Assembly (NCBI GenBank): GCA_021773235.1
Contig: JAJFKL010000042.1
Location: forward strand, 1-48,947
Direction: 5' to 3'
Source: Gammaproteobacteria bacterium
Lineage (GTDB): Bacteria; Pseudomonadota; Gammaproteobacteria; Eutrophobiales; Eutrophobiaceae
DNA: 48,947 bases
Position numbers and translations under genes: made by a program
The notes under the pieces: generated by a model
Databases searched by the model: none
The model's input: the letters and a program-made list of their open reading frames with translations, nothing else
Told to the model about the DNA's origin: nothing
In this document: in pieces, positions 38,132 to 46,427 of the stretch
How the letters are laid out: each line of letters starts with the position of its first letter
How positions within the stretch are numbered: the first letter of the stretch is position 1

Positions 38132-38161
38132 TATAATCTTTGCTGAAACACATTTGTTTCA
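38132..38161 (+). promoter_or_regulatory. icd promoter -10 with adjoining palindrome
   Basis: A perfect TATAAT lies at 38132-38137. Seven bases later comes the perfect dyad TGAAACA CATT TGTTTCA (38144-38161), which would fall at or just after the transcription start. No good -35 is seen, suggesting dependence on an activator or weak basal activity. The dyad could be an operator or a 5' mRNA hairpin; it is not followed by a T tract and is too AT-rich for a strong terminator of prc. Confidence 0.5.
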
Positions 38162-38190
38162 CTACTCAATAGTATTTAGGGAGAGTTGTC

Positions 38191-39216
38191 ATTAAAACTA
38201 CACCAGCAACATTAATCGAGGGCGACGGCATTGGACCTGAAATCCTTGACGCTACAATAGAAATTCTAGACGCACTCGGTGCAAAGTTTGAATGGCACCG
38301 ATTTAAAGCCGGGTTATCTGCCTTTGAAGAATTTGGCGATCCTCTGCCACAAGCAATGATGGATAATATCCGTGAGACAAGACTTGCACTGAAAGCACCT
38401 CTGGGTACCCCAATAGGAGATGGCTTTCGCTCTGCAAACGTACGTTTACGAGAAGAATTTAAACTCTATGCGAATGTCCGTCCCGCAGTCTCCTACCTCC
38501 ATGATCGTCGTCGTTATGACAACATTGATATCGTTTTAATTCGTGAAAACACGCAGGGCTTCTATGTTGGTGTTGAACATTACATCCCTATTGACGATGA
38601 CCCTAAGGCCGTTGCTGAAGCATCCGGTATTATTACTCGCTCGGGTTGTCGCAAAATCGCAAAATATACTTTTGATTATGCTATTAAAAACAATCGTAAA
38701 AAAATCACGATTGTGCATAAGGCAAACATTCTAAAAAAGTTGACCGGACTATTCCTTGAAACTGCAAGAGAAGTAAGTAAAGAAAAGAAATACGCAAGTC
38801 TAGAGATTGAAGATCGCATTGTCGATAACACCGCTATGCAATTAGTTACTAATCCAGCCCAATTCGACATGATCTTAACCACGAACATGTTTGGCGACAT
38901 ACTCTCGGATGAAATTGCCGGTTTGATTGGTGGTTTAGGTCTCGCACCAGGCGGAAATATTGGTGAAGACGCGGCAATCTTTGAAGCCGTACACGGTACA
39001 GCACCCGATATCGCTGGACAGGGAATAGCCAACCCAACTGCCCTACTCCTTGCTGCAGCAATGATGTTAGATCATATTGAAGAAAAACCACTAGGGGATC
39101 GTTTGCGTGATGCGATTAAAGAAGCCTTAAGTGATCCGAAAACACGTACGGGTGACCTTCAGGGAACGGCTAATACAAAAGAATATACGAAAGCAGTAAT
39201 TAACTACTTAAAATAA
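38191..39216 (+). CDS. icd: Isocitrate dehydrogenase (NAD-type), apparent ATT start
   Basis: This enzyme decarboxylates isocitrate to 2-oxoglutarate in the TCA cycle. The frame contains the family N-terminus [12 protein letters not shown], the substrate-binding [18 protein letters not shown] and, near the end, [15 protein letters not shown]. Asp-Ile in place of the Lys-Tyr of E. coli NADP enzyme indicates NAD use. The first ATG, at 38353/38356, would remove this N-terminus. The only sensible start is ATT at 38191, preceded by AGGGAG with seven bases spacing; a stop lies at 38170 in frame. The full protein is about 341 residues, normal for the short NAD-dependent family. Confidence 0.92.
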   Translation: MKTTPATLIEGDGIGPEILDATIEILDALGAKFEWHRFKAGLSAFEEFGDPLPQAMMDNIRETRLALKAPLGTPIGDGFRSANVRLREEFKLYANVRPAVSYLHDRRRYDNIDIVLIRENTQGFYVGVEHYIPIDDDPKAVAEASGIITRSGCRKIAKYTFDYAIKNNRKKITIVHKANILKKLTGLFLETAREVSKEKKYASLEIEDRIVDNTAMQLVTNPAQFDMILTTNMFGDILSDEIAGLIGGLGLAPGGNIGEDAAIFEAVHGTAPDIAGQGIANPTALLLAAAMMLDHIEEKPLGDRLRDAIKEALSDPKTRTGDLQGTANTKEYTKAVINYLK

Positions 39217-39284
39217 CTTGTCGTCTTGCAGGTTCGTCAACAAGGAAAATGCTATGCGTCACACAATGTATTGAATGTTCTTTA

Positions 39285-41234
39285 TCAAAGAAACGTCACT
39301 GGCTCAACTTTATCCGCACATTCAAAGTTAAATATTGTTGAATAGAAATACAATTCTGACTCTAATGTCCGTTTAATATTCTTGGCTTGTCGAAAACCAT
39401 GCTGCTCTCCTTCATAAGCGATATACGCAACCGGTATTCCTTTTTCTTTTAATGCATCAATCATCATCTCTGCCTGATTCGGCAACACGATCTTGTCTTC
39501 CAAACCTTGGAAGAAAATAACGGGACACGACAATTTTTCTACTGCATTCACCGGTGAACGTTCTTTATATATCTGTTGTTGTTCGGGATATGCACCAATC
39601 AATGTGTCCAGGTAACGGGATTCAAACTTATGTGTTTCTTTTGCTAAGGCTTCCAAATCACTCACACCATAATGACTGGCACCAGCCTTAAAGACATCCG
39701 TAAATGCCAACGCGGCTAATGTCGTGAACCCCCCTGCACTACCACCACGAATCGCTAATCGGTCTTTATCGACCCAGCCTTGTTCGGCAACGTACAACGC
39801 TGCCTTACTGCAATCATTGACATCGACAATGCCCCAGTTACCGTTTAGACGTTGCCGATACTCCCGACCATAACCGCTGCTGCCACCGTAGTTCACATCA
39901 AGTACTGCAAAGCCACGGCTGCTGAAAAATTGCGCCACCATTTTTAGGCCATTGTGTGATTCGCCCGTTGGGCCACCATGGCTCATCACTATCAATGGTG
40001 GTTTTTCATCATCAAGTCCGGTGAAGTATCTATTCTGTGGTCGATAAAAAATGGCATGTGCATTTTTACCTTCCCCTACAGGGAAGCTGATACTTTCACC
40101 CACAGAAACATATTTTTGATCCAGGCGAATGGTATTTGATTTTTGAATGACATTAAAACTTTGCTGTTCAATATCATATTCAATGATCGATGCAAATTCA
40201 GTTGGTGATGCTGCCAGGAAACTAGCTGTAGATTGATTACAAACCAGCGATTCAATATCGGTATAGGGAAGCGATAAAGTCTCAAGCGTTTTATTATTGG
40301 TATCGATCACCGAAAGGTATGCCAAGCCTTGCTCTCTATAGACTGCCATAATCTTGTCATTATCGATGAAGTCATAATTACATTCCCGAAATGACCATTG
40401 CGGCACCGCAAACTCCACTTCACGTTCGTTTACGCATTCAAGACCCTTTTCATTCAAGCGATATAAATTCCACCAATTATTTTTATCCGATATAAAATAA
40501 AGTGTGTCATTAGGACTCCACAACGGTTGGCAAACCGCCTCATTATCATCGCCCCCAGCGATGAGCTTTGCTTCACCTGATTCACCTGCATTATTAATCT
40601 CAGCAACAAATAGACTGGTATTATCCCAAGGCATATTGGGATGCAACCAACTAATCCAACACAGTTGCTTCCCATCGTGACTCAGCCTTGGATTAGAATA
40701 AAAGTCAGCACCGCTTTGAAGAATGGTTTCCTTTCCCGTCTCTAGTAACGGCACAGCCACTATTGTATTGATCGCTTCTCGAGTTTTATCAGAATGATCT
40801 TCTCGCACACAAATCAGCCGTTCTCTATGCCTATCGTAGATCATATCTGCATAGCGACAGTCTTCTTGGGCCGTGAGTTTTGTACATTTATTATTAGCGC
40901 CAACCAAATACAAACATTGGTCAGTAAAGTTAGTAAATACCACCCCTCGTTCTGTCACAAGGTATGAGCCACCACCATATTCATGTACACGTGTACGCGC
41001 ATTAAACTCAGTAGGAATAGCGTCTGATTCCTGCCCATCGCTAGTTCGTTTAACAACAACATAACGACCACCTTCATTGGCACGCATCTCCACCCAGTAA
41101 ATATCATCATCAAAGATACTGATTTCACCTAAACCAACACTGCTCTCAAGCATCAAGCCAGTTGTGATCGTTGATTCCCAGGAACCAAAAGCTCTCTTTT
41201 GCTTAGTGAATACGGGTTTTTTAGGTTTATACAT
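39285..41234 (-). CDS. S9 family prolyl oligopeptidase-type peptidase
   Basis: This 649-residue protein has an N-terminal beta-propeller (about 20-380) and a C-terminal alpha/beta-hydrolase domain. The catalytic triad is visible: Ser in RGGSAGGFTT, Asp in FQGLEDKIVLP and His in GEQHGFRQ, which is the acylaminoacyl-peptidase/dipeptidyl-peptidase S9C pattern. No signal peptide is seen, so it is probably cytoplasmic. I chose the ATG at 41234 because the upstream 47 residues would run into the divergent promoter region. It is convergent with icd and divergent from the deacetylase. Substrate unknown. Confidence 0.9.
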   Translation of the reverse strand: MYKPKKPVFTKQKRAFGSWESTITTGLMLESSVGLGEISIFDDDIYWVEMRANEGGRYVVVKRTSDGQESDAIPTEFNARTRVHEYGGGSYLVTERGVVFTNFTDQCLYLVGANNKCTKLTAQEDCRYADMIYDRHRERLICVREDHSDKTREAINTIVAVPLLETGKETILQSGADFYSNPRLSHDGKQLCWISWLHPNMPWDNTSLFVAEINNAGESGEAKLIAGGDDNEAVCQPLWSPNDTLYFISDKNNWWNLYRLNEKGLECVNEREVEFAVPQWSFRECNYDFIDNDKIMAVYREQGLAYLSVIDTNNKTLETLSLPYTDIESLVCNQSTASFLAASPTEFASIIEYDIEQQSFNVIQKSNTIRLDQKYVSVGESISFPVGEGKNAHAIFYRPQNRYFTGLDDEKPPLIVMSHGGPTGESHNGLKMVAQFFSSRGFAVLDVNYGGSSGYGREYRQRLNGNWGIVDVNDCSKAALYVAEQGWVDKDRLAIRGGSAGGFTTLAALAFTDVFKAGASHYGVSDLEALAKETHKFESRYLDTLIGAYPEQQQIYKERSPVNAVEKLSCPVIFFQGLEDKIVLPNQAEMMIDALKEKGIPVAYIAYEGEQHGFRQAKNIKRTLESELYFYSTIFNFECADKVEPVTFL

Positions 41235-41245
41235 ATGATAGATTG

Positions 41246-41276
41246 CGTCTTTATATTGTTGTAAAAGACGTATAAT
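41246..41276. promoter_or_regulatory. Divergent promoter region with dyad abutting a -10
   Basis: CGTCTTT (41246-41252) and AAAGACG (41264-41270) form a perfect 7-base inverted repeat with an 11-base spacer. A consensus -10 TATAAT (41271-41276) directly abuts it and points to the deacetylase gene 40 bases downstream. The dyad occupies the space between -35 and -10 and would suit a repressor or MerR-type activator. On the minus strand a TATAAA at 41250-41255 could serve the peptidase. Confidence 0.45.
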
Positions 41277-41315
41277 AACGAAACGCTTAATGACTGGAAG
41301 CAAAACTTTATTTAA

Positions 41316-42260
41316 ATGAAAACTGGCTTTGTACAAGACGCTCGATTTCTGGAGCATGACACAGGGGATGGACACCCGGAATGTAGTGCGAGGTTATCGG
41401 TGGCATTAGACTATCTTGAAACACAGACTTGGTACGAATCCTTGGTTCAAACTGAGGCGAATTCTGCAGAGATAGAACAGATATTAAAGGTTCATGATAC
41501 TGATTATGTAAGACGCGCTGAAGAAGTCTGTCGTTCTGGCAACAGTCATCTGGATTCTATGGATGTCAGTGTCTGCACTGAGTCGTTCGATATAGCTTTG
41601 CTTGCAGCAGGTAGTTCGATTCAACTTGCAGATAATGTCATTAATAAAACTGTTGATAATGCCTTTGCCCTAATTAGACCACCTGGACACCATGCAGAAA
41701 TGTCCATGGCAATGGGTTTTTGTTTATTTAACAATATTGCTGTCCTAGCACGTTATCTTCAAAATACATATGGCATTGATAAGGTTGCCATCATCGATTG
41801 GGACGTGCATCACGGGAACGGCACACAACATTTATTTGAAGAAGACCCATCGGTGTTATATATCAGCACACACCAATACCCTTTCTATCCCGGCACTGGA
41901 AGTTATTCAGAGACAGGGATTGGCAGAGGTAACGGAGCAACATTAAACTGCCCCATGCCGATAGGTGCTACGGATAGGGATTATGATAAAGTTTTTATGG
42001 AAAGCATATTACCCAAACTAGACGATTTCAAGCCAGAGTTTATTCTGATCTCTGCTGGTTTTGATGCACACCAGGCTGACCCTTTAGCGAATATAAATTT
42101 ATCGACAGACTCATTTTCCTGGATGTCAGAACGTATTATGGAAAAAGCCGATCATTATTGTGAGAATCGAATTATTTCTTTACTCGAAGGTGGTTATAAT
42201 TTGCAGGCATTACCGTTATGCATTGGCAAGCATCTTGAAACGCTTTTACAGCATCAATAG
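41316..42260 (+). CDS. Histone deacetylase family protein (class II type)
   Basis: This 314-residue zinc hydrolase belongs to the arginase/deacetylase fold (HDAC, acetoin-utilisation and acetylpolyamine amidohydrolase group). Visible residues are the catalytic pair H125-H126 in RPPGHHAE, zinc ligands D163 and H165 in DWDVHHGNGT, the third Asp in SAGFDAHQADPLA and Tyr in LEGGYNL. Substrates could be acetylated lysine, polyamines or small molecules; the sequence does not decide. It is divergent from the S9 acylaminoacyl-type peptidase, which may process related N-acylated products. Confidence 0.93.
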   Translation: MKTGFVQDARFLEHDTGDGHPECSARLSVALDYLETQTWYESLVQTEANSAEIEQILKVHDTDYVRRAEEVCRSGNSHLDSMDVSVCTESFDIALLAAGSSIQLADNVINKTVDNAFALIRPPGHHAEMSMAMGFCLFNNIAVLARYLQNTYGIDKVAIIDWDVHHGNGTQHLFEEDPSVLYISTHQYPFYPGTGSYSETGIGRGNGATLNCPMPIGATDRDYDKVFMESILPKLDDFKPEFILISAGFDAHQADPLANINLSTDSFSWMSERIMEKADHYCENRIISLLEGGYNLQALPLCIGKHLETLLQHQ

Positions 42261-42282
42261 AAAATATATTTGTAACATTAGA

Positions 42283-42960
42283 ATGATCAAACAACTATTT
42301 ATAAAAACAAGTCTGTTTTTAATTTTCACAAGTTCGTCACTAGCAAGTACTGACAGTAGTTTACTGCCTATGTATGGCGGAGAAGACAGACAAAATAACT
42401 CCGCGCTTATTAAAAAAGATAATGAATTTATCGCAAAAGCGACACGGTCATTCAGTAGCCGCGTACACGCTGCTGAAGGTTATGTTGAACGCGGTTTCGA
42501 AATGTATAGCCAAAACAAGTTTGATAAAGCGATGCAACGCTTTAATCAAGCATGGCTATTAAATCCAAATAACGCATATATCTATCTTGGGTATGGCTTA
42601 CTGTATAACAATGAAAAAAAACCTTGTATGGCCGTAATAATGTTTATACAGGCACATAAGAAAGGCTTAAAGGAAAGTGGATTCCTGTCTGATTATGCCA
42701 CTACAACAACAAACTGTGCTTTAACAAAAGATAACCAACTACAAAAAGAATTATTTAGTGATGCAAATGATTTATATAAGCAATCGAGCCAGTCACCGAA
42801 CAAAGCATTACAAGCCTATGCTTATCACTCCTGGGCAAAGTCTTATTTTTTACAAAATGACTTTCCTAATTCACAAATAATGTTAGAACAATCGAAAAAC
42901 CTTGGCGGAAAAACTGATGCGCAATTTGAGCAGTCTTTAAAAGAAAAACTAATGGAATAA
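42283..42960 (+). CDS. TPR-containing secreted protein
   Basis: This 225-residue protein runs from the ATG at 42283 (22 bases after the deacetylase stop) and begins with a signal peptide ending SLA at about 21. A TPR unit follows: AEGYVERGFEMYSQNKFDKA, then MQRFNQAWLLNPNNAYIYLG, then a third helix pair. A later segment (about 165-215) has further TPR-like spacing. It may be a periplasmic scaffold. The longer frame starting at 42160 overlaps the deacetylase and is not preferred. Function unknown. Confidence 0.78.
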   Translation: MIKQLFIKTSLFLIFTSSSLASTDSSLLPMYGGEDRQNNSALIKKDNEFIAKATRSFSSRVHAAEGYVERGFEMYSQNKFDKAMQRFNQAWLLNPNNAYIYLGYGLLYNNEKKPCMAVIMFIQAHKKGLKESGFLSDYATTTTNCALTKDNQLQKELFSDANDLYKQSSQSPNKALQAYAYHSWAKSYFLQNDFPNSQIMLEQSKNLGGKTDAQFEQSLKEKLME

Positions 42961-42967
42961 AAATAAC

Positions 42968-43333
42968 ATGAACGCGCTTATTATATTGGCTCATGGAAGC
43001 CGCAGACAAGAATCCAATGAAGAGATAGTAGTACTAACCAGAGATGTGAAAAATTATTCTAGCGATGAATACGATATTATCGAATATGCTTATTTGGAGT
43101 TGGCAGAACCTAATCTTCTTCAATGTATAGACAATATAATTATCGATGGTGCATCTAGCATCACTATTTTTCCTTATTTTTTGAATTCGGGGAACCATGT
43201 TACTCGTGATATTCCAGCCATTATTGAAACAGCTACTGCGCGACATCCAGATTGCCAGTTTGATGTATCAACATTTATTGGAAATCACAAAGACATGCCA
43301 AAGCTTATATTGGAGCTTGCATCGCTTAAGTAG
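42968..43333 (+). CDS. CbiX/SirB-type sirohydrochlorin chelatase, short form
   Basis: This 121-residue protein matches the short CbiX family that inserts Fe or Co into sirohydrochlorin, for siroheme or cobalamin. It starts IILAHGSR with metal-binding H9 and has the second conserved His, H77, in PYFLNSGNHVTRDIP. Short forms act as homodimers. No other siroheme or cobalamin gene is in the window, so the metal is undecided. It begins seven bases after the TPR gene and seems co-transcribed. Confidence 0.85.
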   Translation: MNALIILAHGSRRQESNEEIVVLTRDVKNYSSDEYDIIEYAYLELAEPNLLQCIDNIIIDGASSITIFPYFLNSGNHVTRDIPAIIETATARHPDCQFDVSTFIGNHKDMPKLILELASLK

Positions 43334-43354
43334 AGACTTGTCCATAAGTCTGTT
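43334..43354 (+). terminator. Weak hairpin after cbiX
   Basis: AGACTT GTCCAT AAGTCT forms a perfect 6-base stem one base after the cbiX stop, followed by G and only three T. It may be a weak terminator or an RNA end-stabilising stem before mtaB. Confidence 0.3.
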
Positions 43355-43389
43355 TAACCACAATTGTCGTATCTGATATAGTACGCGCC

Positions 43390-44667
43390 ATGCAAATTCA
43401 CCTAAAAACATTGGGCTGCCGTCTAAATGAGGCAGAGCTTGAATCCTGGGCTGAAGGCTTTCAGGAAAAGGGACATGGTGTGACTCAAAATGCTGACGAA
43501 GCAGATGTCCTGGTCGTTAATACCTGTGCAGTGACTCAAGAGGCGGTAAAAAAGTCACGGCAAATTATAAGGCGAACACACCGTAATAATCCGCAGGCCA
43601 AACTTATAGTTAGCGGTTGTTATGCAAGCCTCGATGAAAAAATTCAAAAGGATATTCCGGGAATTGATCTTCTTATCAATAATCAGAAAAAAGATCAGTT
43701 AGTCGAAATTGCATTAAAAGAATTGAACAGTGAAACCATGCCCGCTTTATCTACTGAGCCCGGCGAAGCAAGTATCTTTAAACGCGGAAGAAACAGGGCC
43801 TTTATTAAAATTCAGGATGGCTGCCGTTATCGCTGTACATTTTGTATCGTTACTGTCGCGAGAGGTGATGAGCGCAGTCGTTCAATAAAAGATATTATTC
43901 ATGACATTAATCAATACCATCAACAAGGTATACAAGAGATTGTCCTTACTGGTGTGCACGTGGGGGGTTATGGCAGTGATATTAATTCAAATCTTTACGA
44001 GTTAATTAAATCGGTCCTTTGTGAAACGGATATACCTCGTATTCGACTTGGATCGGTCGAGCCATGGGACTTACCTGAGAATTTCTTTTCATTATTTTCA
44101 AATAAACGTTTGATGCCACATTTACATCTTCCTTTGCAAAGTGGAAGTAATAGCGTCTTAAGGCGAATGGCTAGACGCTGTAAGACTGATGATTTTAAAG
44201 ATTTGATACGACGTGCTAGAAACGAGATCCCAAATTTTAATTTAACGACCGATATTATTGTTGGCTTCCCTGGAGAAACTGATGAAGAGTGGCAGGACTC
44301 TATAAAATTTATAGAAGAATCTCTTTTTTCACACATTCACATTTTTACTTATTCAAAACGTGATGGGACAAAGGCCGCATCATTAGCCAATCAAGTCAGT
44401 TCTACGGTAAAGAAAGAACGAAGCCGGCAACTACATACGTTGGCACAATCTATGCGAAAAATCTGTCTGCATGAACAGGTCAATACGTCACACTCTGTTC
44501 TTTGGGAAGCACGTAATGAAAACAATGCCTGGTCAGGGTATACAGATAACTTTATTCGTGTTGAATCAAAATTTGCTTATGACTTAGATTTAGAAAATAA
44601 TATTTCAAAGGTAATGATTACTGACATAACTCCAGATGCAAGCCATTGCATTGCTGAGCTTATATAA
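43390..44667 (+). CDS. mtaB: tRNA t6A37 methylthiotransferase MtaB
   Basis: MtaB converts N6-threonylcarbamoyladenosine at position 37 to its 2-methylthio form. The 425-residue protein has three cysteines for the auxiliary cluster (C10 in LKTLGCRLN, C46 in VVNTCAV, C77 in VSGCYA). The radical-SAM cysteines are C145, C149 and C152 in DGCRYRCTFC, and a C-terminal TRAM-like segment follows. The KTLGCRLN start and length favour MtaB over MiaB or RimO. It is convergent with the next gene. Confidence 0.9.
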   Translation: MQIHLKTLGCRLNEAELESWAEGFQEKGHGVTQNADEADVLVVNTCAVTQEAVKKSRQIIRRTHRNNPQAKLIVSGCYASLDEKIQKDIPGIDLLINNQKKDQLVEIALKELNSETMPALSTEPGEASIFKRGRNRAFIKIQDGCRYRCTFCIVTVARGDERSRSIKDIIHDINQYHQQGIQEIVLTGVHVGGYGSDINSNLYELIKSVLCETDIPRIRLGSVEPWDLPENFFSLFSNKRLMPHLHLPLQSGSNSVLRRMARRCKTDDFKDLIRRARNEIPNFNLTTDIIVGFPGETDEEWQDSIKFIEESLFSHIHIFTYSKRDGTKAASLANQVSSTVKKERSRQLHTLAQSMRKICLHEQVNTSHSVLWEARNENNAWSGYTDNFIRVESKFAYDLDLENNISKVMITDITPDASHCIAELI

Positions 44668-44674
44668 ATCCTGT

Positions 44675-45175
44675 TTAATCAGTCTCCCCACTAGTCTTTT
44701 TATTGGCTTCAATCAATTGGCTTACTTCTTCAATTGAAGTCTCTGCAAATTTAATCTTTGCTATCTCGTCTTGAATCCCTTTAACGCTTGAGAAGGCACC
44801 CAACATATCCGGGTTTTTTATTAGCTTATGTGAATTAAGCATTATCTCACTCATTTTCTTTGCCGTTTCTGGAGCAAATTTCTGCCCCCACATATCATGT
44901 TTTAAGCGAGAGAGTCGACGTTTTAGATTTTTTCGTTCCTTTTCAAGGATCTCATATTCAGCTGTCATCAGCTTTATTTTTTCATCATCGCTCGCCGCAT
45001 TAAGATCCGAAGATAAAATAACATCTCTATTAGTAACGTCTTCTATACTCTCACCCTGCTCCAGGGTGTCTTGTTTTGATGACAAATTGCGATCACTAGC
45101 TTGGTTTGATGGCCAAAACAAATTCGCTATAAAAATTATTAGTATGGCAATCACCAAACCTACCATCGCCTTCAT
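44675..45175 (-). CDS. Single-pass membrane protein with coiled coil
   Basis: I do not recognise a family. The 166-residue protein has one N-terminal helix (about 4-21) and an acidic linker. A heptad-like charged region (about 72-105, including EKERKNLKRRLSRLKHDM) and a helical C-terminal half with SVKGIQDEIAKIKFAE follow. Topology suggests a membrane anchor with a periplasmic or cytoplasmic coiled coil. It is alone on the minus strand and convergent with mtaB, with seven bases between the stops. Confidence 0.7.
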   Translation of the reverse strand: MKAMVGLVIAILIIFIANLFWPSNQASDRNLSSKQDTLEQGESIEDVTNRDVILSSDLNAASDDEKIKLMTAEYEILEKERKNLKRRLSRLKHDMWGQKFAPETAKKMSEIMLNSHKLIKNPDMLGAFSSVKGIQDEIAKIKFAETSIEEVSQLIEANKKTSGETD

Positions 45176-45207
45176 GTACTTTTCCTCATTAAATTAAGTG
45201 TACTATT

Positions 45208-45245
45208 TTGACACAGTTCACAATCTCTTGTGAAAAATCGTGAAC
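45208..45245. promoter_or_regulatory. Nested TTCAC/GTGAA repeats with a TTGACA box
   Basis: A consensus -35 hexamer TTGACA (45208-45213) is followed by the perfect dyad TTCACAA TCTC TTGTGAA (45217-45234). A third half-site, GTGAAC (45240-45245), pairs with GTTCAC at 45216-45221. No convincing -10 was found 16-18 bases after TTGACA. The site lies between the coiled-coil gene and a small membrane protein gene and looks like an operator. Confidence 0.45.
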
Positions 45246-45326
45246 AGTTCATGTTTTTGTCAACGACTTCATCTATAGCGCGTTAGTTACTGTAAGTTCT
45301 ACCTTAATAAAACAGAGGATCTTGCT

Positions 45327-45500
45327 ATGGAGCTATCTATCTACATTAAAAGACGTCTATTCGGCGATATAATTTTGCTACTTGTTATATCAGGCACAAT
45401 TTATTTGATTGGGCATACATGGAATAAAATCACATTACCAGATGAACCAACGGTAGAAATGATCTCAATCGACGAAAATTCAGACATTGAATTAGGTTAA
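45327..45500 (+). CDS. Small membrane protein, 57 residues
   Basis: The frame has an ATG, a good AGAGGA ribosome binding site (45314-45319, seven bases spacing) and a TAA at 45498-45500. The protein starts with a basic segment (IKRRLF), has one hydrophobic helix (about 14-31, GDIILLLVISGTIYLIG) and ends in an acidic tail. The positive-inside rule puts the C-terminus outside. It is short and unrecognised, but the start signals and composition support a real gene. Confidence 0.6.
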   Translation: MELSIYIKRRLFGDIILLLVISGTIYLIGHTWNKITLPDEPTVEMISIDENSDIELG

Positions 45501-45622
45501 AAGCTAGCTTTGTGTCTATTTAAAATACTTCTATTTCAAGAAGATAATATTATATATATCAATAGTTTAAGTATTTTTAGTAAACTTAATTTTTAATGCT
45601 ATTACTAGATAATGGCTATAAA

Positions 45623-45696
45623 TACTTGATATTTTTAAGTTTTTACTTGATTTATCTCTAATAATGTCATAAAACTATACTCTATAAGTACTTGAT
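45623..45696 (+). repeat. Three direct copies of TACTTGAT upstream of the PilZ-like gene
   Basis: TACTTGAT occurs at 45623-45630, 45644-45651 and 45689-45696. The first two are 21 bases apart, two helical turns, and the third lies 45 bases further, 16 bases before the ATG. The surrounding 212-base gap is very AT-rich and otherwise holds no gene. Spacing on one face of the helix suggests binding sites for a regulator. Confidence 0.45.
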
Positions 45697-45712
45697 TCAT
45701 TGGGAGATCGTC

Positions 45713-46228
45713 ATGCTAGCTGATGTAAGTCTAAGTCGTACTTCTTATCAACCCGGAGTAGGGTCGGTTTCCCCGCCCATATCATCCGGTCAGTCGATAA
45801 ATTTTGAGAATGAATTACTAGTAGGGTTTATCAAACACCCTGAGCGTTTTCCACTTCAGTTTAGACGTTTACGCTTTTGGGAACGATCAAAAGTAGAAGA
45901 TTCACAAACTTCAAATATTGGTTTGACCTTCTCCTCTAATGAGTATCAAAAACCAGGCAGCATCATTGAAGTAACGATACCTACGCGTAAAGAAACACAT
46001 CGTTTTTTGGGTAAGACTGTCATGGTCAAGGAAACTGATAATAATTTTGAGATAGGAATATGGTTATTAGATATTGAAGACAGTCCAAAATTAAGAATCG
46101 TTGAACAAATATGTCATATCGAACTCTATTTAAATGACAAACGTTATAAAGAAGGCCCTTTCTTGAGTAGAGAAAAGTTAACCGAAGAATGGATTAGCCG
46201 TTATGCCAGCAGCTTTCCAATAAATTAA
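45713..46228 (+). CDS. PilZ-like domain protein
   Basis: This 171-residue protein runs from the ATG at 45713, with GGGAGA upstream. The central region (about 35-125) resembles a PilZ domain, with an arginine cluster RRLRFWER (51-58) and a QTSNIGLTF segment at 65-73, where the usual D/N-x-S-x-x-G has lost its first acidic or Asn residue. The C-terminal helix (CHIELYL to EEWISRYASSFP) is a distinctive tail seen in some gammaproteobacterial PilZ-like proteins. If it binds cyclic di-GMP it would act in motility or surface attachment; degenerate motifs leave that open. Confidence 0.62.
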   Translation: MLADVSLSRTSYQPGVGSVSPPISSGQSINFENELLVGFIKHPERFPLQFRRLRFWERSKVEDSQTSNIGLTFSSNEYQKPGSIIEVTIPTRKETHRFLGKTVMVKETDNNFEIGIWLLDIEDSPKLRIVEQICHIELYLNDKRYKEGPFLSREKLTEEWISRYASSFPIN

Positions 46229-46252
46229 TTATTAAAAGAACGGAGATATGAT

Positions 46253-46393
46253 ATGAACTATGTAAGAACGTCGTCAGGATCTATGATGGCAATTAATACT
46301 AAATCGACTGCGAGCATTGCTGTGAATAAAAAAAAGGCAGCAGCTAAACCAAGTAAAAAATTAAAAAAGGATTTATCATCCTATCTAAAATAA
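46253..46393 (+). CDS. Small basic protein, 46 residues
   Basis: The frame has an ATG with GGAG seven bases upstream (46242-46245) and ends at TAA 46391-46393, 24 bases after the PilZ-like gene. The N-terminal half is Ser/Thr-rich and the C-terminal half is highly basic (NKKKAAAKPSKKLKK). It resembles small nucleic-acid-binding tails, including the S2 tail in this window, but is too short to assign. It may be co-transcribed with the PilZ-like gene. Confidence 0.5.
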   Translation: MNYVRTSSGSMMAINTKSTASIAVNKKKAAAKPSKKLKKDLSSYLK

Positions 46394-46427
46394 GTCGTTA
46401 TTTTTCATCCACTAAATGGCGTAGCAA

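Noticed and set aside
38356..39216. Isocitrate dehydrogenase as a truncated gene starting at the first ATG
   Set aside because: Coding similarity to the family continues 55 codons upstream, through [12 protein letters not shown] to ATT 38191, so the gene is complete, not truncated.
42160..42960. Longer version of the TPR protein starting inside the deacetylase gene
   Set aside because: The extra 41 residues overlap the deacetylase by 101 bases and would bury the signal peptide; the ATG at 42283 is better.
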